This document shows positions 45,601-54,721 of a stretch of 64,000 bases of DNA, in pieces. The stretch lies in NCBI RefSeq assembly GCF_000143415.4, contig NW_003314310.1, positions 434,442 through 498,441 of the forward strand. Direction: 5' to 3'. The notes below the pieces were generated by a model. That model worked only from the letters and a program-made list of their open reading frames with translations, made no database searches and was not told the origin of the DNA. A program made the translations under genes and the position numbers. Source of the stretch: Selaginella moellendorffii (lineage: Eukaryota; Streptophyta; Lycopodiopsida; Selaginellales; Selaginellaceae). Numbering within the stretch: position 1 is the first letter of the stretch; each line of letters begins with the position of its first letter.

Positions 45601-46275
45601 CTTGAGTCAATGGCTTGCACTTGCTAGTATCAAGAACCCTCGCGATATTGAGATTGGTCCCTCAATATCGCTAGATGATAGCTTACCATGTCTGCCAAAC
45701 ACCCTTGCTATCATGCCCTTTGTGTTAGACTTATTTCGGTCCCAAATGCTATTTATGGAAAGTGTCCAGATTTGCTCATTTGGCATATTTACAAAATGTA
45801 GAGATTATTCTGAACACAATGGTGTTTGTCCCGTGTCCCGTGTGGCTTGGGTCTAAGCCCAAGTTCCATTCCATGCTAGCTGGTGGAGTACCTATATCCT
45901 CACGTTAAGCCACCGGTATGCTGAATCAACACCAGACTCCATTTGGCTATGTTTTGTGTGTTGGTCTTGACATTGGGATGTTAGTTGCTCCAAGACTATT
46001 CCAAGTCGCTCCGGGCTTCTGTCCCTTTGCTCCTTGGGCTGTATGCTCGGGAGTTGCTCCGTGGTTCGGTTCTGTCACTCCCTGGCTCCATGCTTGGGAG
46101 TTTGGCACTGTTCTTTTGTTCAGTGGCCCAAGGCCTTGAACCGAGGGTTCCACACCGTATTCCTTTGGACACGTGGCATGTGACACATGGCACAAAGAGG
46201 GTTTAGGTTCCGCTTTGTGGTGTTATCCTATGGTAAATCACCATAGGATAAAGGGTAAAAACCACGTGCACTACA
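45601..46275. repeat. Non-coding repeat, duplicated at 47095-48020
   Basis: Begins with the CTTGA target duplication. The phrases CACTTGCTAGTATCAAGAAC, TGCTAGCTGGTGGAGTACC and GGTAAATCACCATAGG recur in diverged form downstream in the same order. No gene is recognised. It may be old retroelement sequence. Confidence 0.6.
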
Positions 46276-47094
46276 CTCGGTCTCGGACTCTGTCTCAAAT
46301 TTGGTTTTGAACTTGGTCTCGATCTCGATCTCAGAGTCGGCCTTGGACTCGATCCTAGACTCTGTCTCAAACTCGGTCTCAGAGTCGGTCTTGGACTCGA
46401 TCTCAGACTCGGTCCCATCCGATAAACTCTTTATCATTTTGGTCGTGCTTTCAGGATCCTTTAGCCTTTGACACCTCGGGGAGCTAGTGTAAGCAACCAA
46501 AGGGAACGACTCGAGAGACAGTCCATGGGGTTTAAATATAGAGGGAAAGGGCCCATGAATAAGAGTGCACCTCCTTTTCCAATCGGTTAAGGGTCTTGGG
46601 ATACTTGGGGTTAAGCATCTTTGGGTTTGAATAGTATTGGGTTGGGTGACCTTCCGGGAAGTCCAAATTCAGGAGCTTACATTTGGTATCAGATGGAGGT
46701 TAGGTTCGACTCTGTTGGTTGGCTAGGGGAATCACACCACATGTTGATTGACATTTGGCTGGTCCAATTTGCTCCCGTTGGGCTCGATCCGAGGGGTAGG
46801 GTGTCAAGAGAGCGAGGCTCTCGGGAGAGCTGCAGCTCTCATCTTCCGTTCACGAGGGCGTGAACTTGCAGGGAAGCATGGTGGATTGTAAGCAACCAAA
46901 GGGAATGACTCGAGAGACGGTCCATGGGGTTCAAATATAGAGGGAAAGGGCCCATGAATAAAAGTGCACCCCCTTTTCCAATCGGTTAAGGGTCTTGGGA
47001 TACTTGGGGTTAAGCATCCTTAGGTTTGAATAGTATTGGGTTGGGTGACCTCCCGGGAAGTCCAAATTCAGGAGCTTACAGCTGGTTCTTTACA
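46276..47094 (-). mobile_element. Old gypsy LTR fragment, minus orientation, split by a TRIM
   Basis: 46276-46487 carries the CTCGGTCTCGGA-type hexamer tract and the ATCCGATAAACTCTTTATC and CCTTTAGCC phrases of the LTR start on the opposite strand. After the TRIM, GCTGGTTCTTTACA (47081-47094) completes the LTR edge. Confidence 0.75.
46488..47080 (+). mobile_element. Complete TRIM with 5S rRNA-like LTRs (Cassandra type), 593 bp
   Basis: LTRs are 46488-46681 and 46887-47080, 194 bp each, running TGTAAGCAACC to AGGAGCTTACA. The internal part is 205 bp and begins TTTGGTATCAGA (primer-binding-like). Flanks GCTAG (46483-46487) and GCTGG (47081-47085) fit a target duplication with one change, and the host LTR is restored when it is removed. 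In each LTR about 58 bp (46607-46664 and 47007-47063) match the 3' half of plant 5S rRNA: GGTTAAGC, TTGGGTTTGAATAGTA, GGGTGACC, CCGGGAAGTCC. Cassandra elements are defined by exactly this: tiny non-coding LTR elements with 5S in the LTR, perhaps giving Pol III transcription. Confidence 0.88.
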
Positions 47095-48020
47095 CTTATG
47101 TCATTGGTTTACACTTGTTAGTATACAAAACCCTGTGATATTGAGTTTGGTCCTTCATATATTCACTAAATAATACCTTACCATGTTTGCTAAATACCTT
47201 TGATATCATACACCTTGTGTTAGTTCCATTTGGTCTTAATTACTATTTATGGAAAGTGTCTAGATTTGCTAATTTTGCATATATATATAGAATGTAGAGA
47301 TTGTTTTGAACACAATGATATTAGTCCCATGTCCAAATTTGCAATTTAGCACCATTCTATATATAATAATTTTTTAATTAATCACTAAGACTAACTCTTG
47401 GTACTAAGGATGGCTAAGGGTGAAAGCCCAAAGTATGCATTCCTTAGGGGGTGGGTGTGGGGGGTGGGGTGGTTCCAAATATATAGTAGGGATAGTGGGT
47501 ATGTTGGGCATAGCTGACGAACTTGAGGTATAATTTAACTCTTGTTTACATATCTATCCTTATTCTATATCTAGCTTGGGTCTAAGTCCAAGGTCCATAC
47601 CATACTAATTGGTGGAGTACCCATATCCTCGCGTTAGGCCACTAGTATATTGAAATAGTGCTAGACTCCATTTATCTCCGTTTTGCATGTTGGTTCTAGC
47701 ATTAGAATGCTAAATGCTCTAAGACTATTCCAAGTCACTTCATGCTCCTGTCTTTTTTCTTTTTGGGTTGTATGTTCGAGAGTTGCTCTATGCTCTAGTT
47801 TCGTTGCTCCTTGGCTCCATGCTTAGGAGTTTGGTTCTATTCCTTCATTTAGTGGCCTAAGGCCCTGAAATTTGGGTTCCACTCTGCTATTTTTGGACAC
47901 ATGGCATGTGGCACATAACATGTGACATGTAGCACATAAAAGGTTTAGGTTTTGCTTCGTGATTATCCTATGGTAAATCACCATAAGATAAAAGGTAAAA
48001 ACTATATGCACTACACCCAT
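47095..48020. repeat. Diverged second copy of the 45.6-46.3 kb sequence
   Basis: Starts CTTATGTCATTGGTTTACAC after the TRIM, where the first copy has CTTGAGTCAATGG. Contains GGGTGAAAGCCCAAAG and ATATAGTAGGGATAG at 47410-47490, a fragment of the LTR module shared by the local families. Confidence 0.6.
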
Positions 48021-48850
48021 ATCCCAATGGGACTAATGCAAAAACTAGATGTGCCACCCTTTTAACAAGCTACTCTATGTGATTGTCTTACATCTCAAGT
48101 CCTAAAATAGAAGTAGTCATGGTCATTTCTTTTAGATTATGTTGATATCCAAATCTCCACCTCAAGCCAAATGTAAAACAAAGGTAGAAAGATGTCACTA
48201 CCAGCAAATCTTATTATTGTCCACTCTCCCAAAACACAGAAGCTATTTGTTCCTCCACCACTCTAGTCGATTAAGTTTTGCTTATTCTTTCAAGATGGCA
48301 TAATGGAGGCACACCACTGCAAGAGTGAGTCTCCATCATAAGGCCACTATTACATATATCCTCACTTATTGTCTGTCAAAATGATAGTAATTATGTGCTT
48401 CCCAAAGTGCTTACACTCTTGTCATTCTCTAGATATCCCAACACTCGTGGCCTATTGCCTCCCAAACTAGCATGCCAACTTTAGCTCTTGCCATGTCTTA
48501 CCAGACTTGCATTCATTTGTGCCATCCTTGACACTAAATGCATTTCCAAGCCAGATTAATGGCTGAACCTCTTACTCCTTTGAACCTGTGGAGAATATCC
48601 CTAAAATGTTTCATAATTCTTGTGTCACCTTGAGAATTTGTTACAGTCTAAACCCTAATTAATATATCTATTCCAATATCCTGAACACTCATAATAATAG
48701 ACATTATTTTAAATAATATTTTCTAATAAAATTAAATTATTATTTCTATATCATTGTTTGATGAGCAAAGAATGTGCTCCAATCCATCCAAGAAAAGGGG
48801 AGGATGGTGTATAATAAGAGTATAATAAACTAGAGATTCAATCCATGCTT
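48021..48850. other. AT-rich intergenic stretch
   Basis: I see no gene or repeat that I can name here. Confidence 0.5.
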
Positions 48851-48911
48851 TAGCCAGAGGTCTTTGATTATGTAGTGTGCTCTCACAGCTGCTATTGCCA
48901 TCAGCGGCCCT

Positions 48912-49745
48912 CTACGCATCCCTCCTCCGCTGCTGTGGCATCTCCAGCTCGCTCGCCGACGGCTGTCGCGTCCACGAGGCCCTGTTGTGATCTTCCATCC
49001 TCTGGAACACCGCAAGTGCTTCCTCCGTGCTGCCACCCTTCGCGTACATCGAAACGAGCACATTCTGGATTGTGATGTCTCCATGGAGGCCCAGGTTGAT
49101 CATGGCGGCGTGGATCTTCCTAGAAATTCCCTGCTGGAGCACGCAGTGATTGCCACGACGAAGGTCACCGGATTGGGCTGGACGCGAGCTTGGATCATCC
49201 CCTTGAGCGTCTCCAGTGCCTGGCGGCAATCCCCAATCTGGGCCAATGCGGTGATCATCGCAGTCCACGACACTACATCCTTGTGCGGTATCTGATCAAA
49301 CACCGCCCTGGCCTGCTCGATCGCTCCACACTTGGCATACATGTTGAGAAGCGCTGTGCCGACGAACACACTCTTGCGGAGATCCGGGGAGAGAATTCTC
49401 GCGTGGATGACCATGCCCAGCGCGAAATCCTTGGCACACGCAGCCAGTGTGCTCACGATCACCATTTAGTGGTTCCACATCCATGCGCTGGAGGAGATTG
49501 ATCGCCTCGCGGCAATAACCCGACTGCACGTAGGCCGCGATGATGCAGCTCCAAGACACCACATCTTTCTTGGGCATCTGATCGAAGACTGCAGGCATGG
49601 CCGCGAGGCTGCTGGTGCCACCACATTTCCTGTACATCTGGATGAGGAGATTACTGAGGCGCTCTGGAGGAAGTGGCCTGTGGCGAGGATGTGACAGCAT
49701 GATCGCGGCCACACACAGTCTTGCACGGCGATGGGCCTCTTCCAT
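48912..49745 (-). pseudogene. PLS-type PPR gene fragment, minus strand
   Basis: Reading leftward: LSNLLIQMYRKCGGTSSL, FDQMPKKDVVSWSCIIAAYV, then after a frame change VGTALLNMYAKCGAIEQARA, FDQIPHKDVVSWTAMITALA and PNPVTFVVAITACS, then ITIQNVLVSMYAKGGSTEEA. These are classic L, S and P motifs of PLS-class PPR proteins, which bind organellar RNA one base per repeat and direct C-to-U editing. At least two frame changes break it and the C-terminal part decays near 48.95 kb. It is GC-rich. It overlaps the plus-strand PPR fragment by a few bases at 49731-49745. Confidence 0.8.
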
Positions 49746-51068
49746 GGCATGAACTTGGAAGGGATCAAGCCCGACGACGTGAGCTTTCTGGGAGCTCTAA
49801 GTGCCTGCACGAGCCCTGGGTGCTTGCGATCGTGCAAGCGGATCCACTCGCAGCTGGAGCTCGCCGCGGTGCACTCTCCTCCAGATTTGAGCTTGGAGAA
49901 CTCGCTTGTCACTGCCTACGCCAAGTGTGGAGATCTAGAGGCCACCGAGAGGATTTTTCAGAGAATCCCAGGCAAGAACGTTGTGTCCTGGACGGCCATG
50001 CTCACTGCTACACATTTCACGGCAATGGATCCAAAGCTCTCGAGCTCTACGACAAGATGGTCGGGCAGTCGATCCAGCCGGACAGCGTGGTGCTGCTCAA
50101 CGTACACCGGATCACTGGTCGGGGACGTCGGCCTCGCGAGAAAGCTCCATGCTCGCGTTGCTTCCTCCAGCTTCGTGCTCAAGATCCAGATCCAGAATGC
50201 GTTCATCAACATGTACGCACAGTGCGGCAGCCTGGAGGAGGCAAGGTGGGTGTTCGATGGGATTGAGAAGAAGAACTTGGTGTCATGGAACGCGATGATG
50301 GGATCTTATGTGCAGCATGGATACGTTGAGGAAGCAATTGCATTGTTGCTGGGAACTCGAGGACCATGGAGTCCGGCTTGAGGTGCTCGGTCTCTGCGAG
50401 CTCGGACTCTAGTTTGTACACAAAGAGTGTGAAGAGCTCGGACTCCACTAACACCTCGGCCTCCACCATCTCGGACTCCATTCTAAAGCCCGATTGCATC
50501 ATGGCCGTCATTCTCCTGTGTGCCCACGCCAGCCTGGGCAAGCTCGCCGAGGGGCGGCGCATCCACGCTGAGCCATGCGCCGCGAATCCGGAGATTCTCG
50601 CGGGCCACGACCAACGTCACCCTGGCAATGCGCTGGTTAGCATGTATGCGCGCTGCGGCAGCATGGGAGATGCCGTCGTCGCCTTCCACCTCATGAGAGC
50701 CTGCCACACGGTGACTGGAGTTCCCTGGTGGCGGGATACGCCCACCACAGCCTTGCCGAATATGTCATCCTCCTCTACTGTGACATGCACCTCGAGGGCA
50801 TCCAGCCCGACAGTGTCACCTACGTCAGCGTCCTCAACTCGTGCAGCCATGCATTTCTTCGAAGTGCATGGTGGACGTGCTGGGGCAGACGGGGTTTGTC
50901 GGGCGGGCGGAGGACGTGGTGAGGAATATGCCGTTCCAGGTGGCGTGGAACACGCTGCTGGGCTGCAAGGTGCACAGGGACGTGCGGTGGGGGGCTGTGG
51001 CAGCGTGGAACGCGGTGGGGATTAGCCCGGGTTTTCCGTGGTCAACGGTGCTGCTGTCCAATATGTAA
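49731..51068 (+). pseudogene. PLS-type PPR gene fragment with E region, plus strand
   Basis: Begins inside a repeat (MNLEGIKPDDVSFLGALSAC), then LENSLVTAYAKCGDLEATER, IPGKNVVSWTAMLTA, a frame change (about 50010) into GSKALELYDKMVGQSIQPDS, back to LARKLHARVASSS, IQNAFINMYAQCGSLEEARW and EKKNLVSWNAMMGSYVQHG. Later pieces are DCIMAVILLCAHASLGKLAE, NALVSMYARCGSMGDAV, LEGIQPDSVTYVSVLNSCSH and MVDVLGQTGFVGRAEDVVRN with AWNTLLGCKVH, which is the E motif region. At least four frame changes show decay. The chloroplast or mitochondrial target of the parent cannot be read from it. Confidence 0.8.
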
Positions 51069-51394
51069 CGCTCAAAATTGTCAACATTATCTGGTCAGCG
51101 TTCTTATTACTAGAGAATGCACAAAAGTTCAACCTGGACAGTGATATCAGTCAATTTTCTACAATTTGCAGCCCCTGTTGGATTCTTGTTGGGATTTTTC
51201 TTTTGTTGCAGCTCTTGTTTGCCACATACCATGAATGCCAGGAGCATGGTTTTAAAGAAATGCTTCCAGTGGACACAACCAGTGCGTCCATATTCTGGAA
51301 AAAGCTGGAAGAGACCACACAAAATAGTAGTCAAAGTTAATCACATGGATTGTAGTGAAAAAAAAGTAAAAACTTATCTTGAAACAAGTGCCTC

Positions 51395-51840
51395 CTATTT
51401 TTCTAAATCGTCATTGCAAGCATTTACAAAGCTTTGGAACGTTGGAGAAATCCCGGGACTTTTTTCCTCGAGCTGGATCACCGTGTCCAATCCTTCCACC
51501 CATCGATTTCTTCTGTAAGCCTTGGCGATATCTTCCACCACCACCGGCGATGCCAAACTCATCTCCCTGGCTAGCATCGCCCCCACTGGAGCTCGTCGAG
51601 ACGATCCAGCCACGAGTATCCAACGAGCAACGCGTTGTAGCTCTCCTTGCTAAGTTCCTCCTCCTCCTCCTCCATTTCCCCATGTGTCTTGTCGAAATCC
51701 TCTGGCATTCCCATCTTCGAGTAGCCGCAGAGGAGAGTGTTGTAAGAAGCTCTCGAAATCTCTCACGTAGCTCTTCTTGTCCAAGATCGCCTCACGCGCC
51801 CCCATGGACGAAGCATTCTCGACCCGCAAATATGTTAGCT
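51395..51840 (-). pseudogene. P-type PPR fragment, antisense to the DYW gene
   Basis: EMSLASPVVVEDIAKAYRRN and GISPTFQSFVNACNDDLEK are readable from 51613 leftward, with earlier repeat pieces to about 51840 in other frames. The better-preserved relative is at 62780-63453. P-class PPR proteins process or stabilise organellar RNA. Confidence 0.6.
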
Positions 51841-52353
51841 CAAAATAATCACATGGAAGAAGCAAAATGGTTTATTTATCACATGTCATTCAAAAATATT
51901 GAAAAAATGTTTTCGGCTTGGAGGGCAGTATTATCAGGCTGTAGGGAATGCACAAATTCTGAGAATTTTAAAGTGGCTCAGTTAGCATTTAAAGTTATTG
52001 TAAAAGCTGATAAAACTGATGCAATGATGCAAGATATTTACGAAACATTAAGTATGTTCATAGAAAAGCAAGGGACAGAACGTGAAAGGAAAGAACAAAA
52101 GGCATTGAAAAAACAAGGAGTAAGTTTCTGGAGTGATGATAATGGCAAAGTACATGAATTTTGGCCAGATTTGAGATGTGGAAATAAGGAAAATAAGTTG
52201 ACAGAGTATGGAGGTTGTATGCACAGCAAATTAAAATATCTAAAGTATGCTTTTGGGCGTACTAAACCTGAGAAAGTAATTCTTATCATAAAATTCACTA
52301 GAATGTGTATCAATTGCCATGAAGAGATCTTTCTCAGCAAAGGAAAGGCATAA
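51841..52353 (+). pseudogene. PPR E/DYW-like C-terminal exon
   Basis: NMEEAKWFIYHM-like E region (ISH-type spacing), AWRAVLSGCRECTNSENFKV, YETLSMFIEKQGTERERKEQ, KKQGVSFWSDDNGKVHEFWP, CMHSKLKYLKYAFG and CINCHEEIFLSKG follow the order of a DYW cytidine-deaminase domain: the PG-type box, H-x-E, then C-x2-C-H. The expected HSE is HSK here, so the catalytic Glu is lost, and the C-terminal DYW triplet is absent. The exon is AT-rich, unlike the GC-rich PPR repeats upstream. The frame is nevertheless open and both duplicate copies keep it. Confidence 0.65.
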
Positions 52354-53543
52354 TCACAGTCAACAATTGTCACTTCTTCCAGAATGGTAACACCTAAATA
52401 GTTTAAATTATATAATAATACAGAGTTTACAGGACGTGCTGTTCAAAGTGGGAGGTATCAATACACAGCCAGTACTCAACTCCAAATATAAAGAAATTTG
52501 AACATGCATTTAAAAAGTAATAACACTATCAGATATCAGAACATAGTAAAGCACACTTGTGTAGCAATCAGAGTCAAACATTCCAAAGAAGCAGCTAGTC
52601 AGACCATGCTATCATTGTTATGATGAAGCAGCTCCGTTCTGTAGCACTGCTTGCAATTATTCATTGAAGAAGGAAGAAGAGTTGCTTGGGTATGAGATAA
52701 ATACTTGAAAAGGAGCTTTGAAACATTGTAGAACTTCTACTCAGGAAATGGATGCAACTTGCAATGTTTAAAAAGGAACATGCAGAGACTTGCCGCTAGC
52801 TGGATTGATGTTGGCAGATTTGTGATGTTGTTTGTTGTGCTGTATTCTTGTGGAGACGACCATTGCCTTCTGGAAGAGCTGTGAGAACGTCTAGCTAGCC
52901 CTAAACCCTAAACGGTTAAGCGGATTGATGCTTCGATATTGTTGTTCAAAGGATGCAAAGTACAACTACCAGCCAAATGATACTTGTGAGGGCTTCCAGC
53001 AGATACTTAGTCAAGTGGCTTTCTTTTCACTTACAAATCATGGGGATAGTTTTTGATAATGAGAGCTTAGATCAGGGTTTGGAACAAATAGTTGGAAATC
53101 CTGTCAAAGTTTATCAATAGCTCTTGTGAGTGCTATCAACTAGCCTGCATATGTTGTATGTCATCATGCATTTTTAATGGCGAAGAATTTGTTTGTTTTG
53201 TCTCAAGATATTTGGATATGCTTTTTATACTTGAATCTTCTGCTTTCTTTAAATTTTGAATTTTCATATTATTTAGAACTAAAGATAATATATTTCTTGG
53301 TTTTTGGTGTGCCGCTGCTGCGAGGAAAGCCGTCCAATCTCGTCAATAACCGTCTTTGCTAGATAACTTTATAAATATGTATAGACTGTCTATAGTATAT
53401 AGCAGAGATGTATATATAGAGTTTATACAGTAACTATCTTAAAAAACTATATTTGTTGTTTTCACAAATTAATCTTCTTTACTGGAAACATTTATTTAAG
53501 TTTCAAAATATCAGAGTTATGGTAGATATGTTTATCTTGGTTA

Positions 53544-53779
53544 GAATTTATAATTTTTAAAATTTTGATTTTAAGTTTGCTATCAATTTTAGAACTAGTC
53601 TAAATTTTGGTGTGTAATGGATTTAGTTAATGTAGTGTAGCCTTTTTGTCATTGAAAAAATTAGTAGAAGGTTATATCATCTATAGTTTTGGTCATGGAT
53701 ATGAATTCTTTTTTAAAAAATGAAGCTAATAATCAATAATATATTTAAAAATTACATAATACTATTATAAATAATGATT

Positions 53780-53837
<58 letters not shown>

Positions 53838-54721
53838 AAAAAAGATAAACGCAATAGAAGATAATGCAGTTATTTTAGATATATTAATGTATCTAAATAA
53901 ATTACCTTCTATGATACTTTGGGCTTCCACAATAATAAAAATATGCAATCATTATCAAAAGAACTGTTAGCATTAGTTTTAACCTTAAAACCCATTTACA
54001 CTTGATAGCTTTTTGTTTGTGGAACTAATTATCAAGCACCTTTTATAAGCACAATGTTATAAATGGGCAATGTCAAAACTCCTTCCAAGGTAAATGCCAC
54101 ACTCGTCCCCCGTCGAAGCACCTGGAAAACATACACAATTTAGTTTGGATGATCAGAGAATCACAGCATATCTCAATATAATTCTTGTAGTTGCATTTTC
54201 TGTCTGGGTTCGTTATAGGAGCCTGAGGATTGTGAATGCACATGTACTTGTGTCTTCCAACCTATTTGAATCAGAAATTTTTGATATATTCTTGAGCCAA
54301 GGGGGCTGGTGTGCATGGATTTTCCAGCGTTGTTGAGAACAAGAATTTGATGACCAACAAACACCCCAGGGTTTACAACATACACACATCTCTCATACAC
54401 TAGAAAAACATATACACTTCCTTGATCAATCACAACATGAAAGAGTTCGACTATCTATATAGCCGCAACATTTATGTAATTTTTATTTAAAATATTTTTT
54501 TCATTCATTTTTTAAGCTTCTATACATATTTTTATATACATATTTGGATAGAACTTTAACTCCATAATATTTATAAGTATAAGCTCTAAGCTTTCACCAC
54601 GAACCCTAAAATTTCCAGAGAAAGCCCTAATAATCTATTGATCTGACGGCTGTCGTTGGTTGAACGGTGACGATTGTTTCCAAAGACCTAATGTTAGGGT
54701 TTTTACGGCGGCGAGAAAGCT
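53544..54721. other. AT-rich spacer and probable promoter of the NTPase gene
   Basis: Contains the (AT)n tract at 53784-53834. Just upstream of the ATG at 54722 are GAACCCTAAAA (54603), AAGCCCTAAT and GTTAGGGTTTTTACGG (54691), telo-box-like motifs usual in plant leaders and promoters. A minus-strand frame at 54173-54433 is open but not recognised. Confidence 0.5.
53784..53834. repeat. (AT)n microsatellite
   Basis: About 25 uninterrupted AT dinucleotides. Confidence 0.95.

Larger units (their letters stand above)
50862..53543 (+). repeat. Left arm of a 2.7-kb inverted duplication
   Basis: Matches the reverse complement of 61333-63990 throughout, with scattered differences. Includes the PPR E region, antisense P-type PPR, DYW-like exon and about 1.1 kb of AT-rich sequence with CTAAACCCTAAAC near 52901. 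A 50-bp segment at about 53310-53360 (TGCCGCTGCTGCGAGGAAAG onward) is present only in this arm. Confidence 0.88.
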
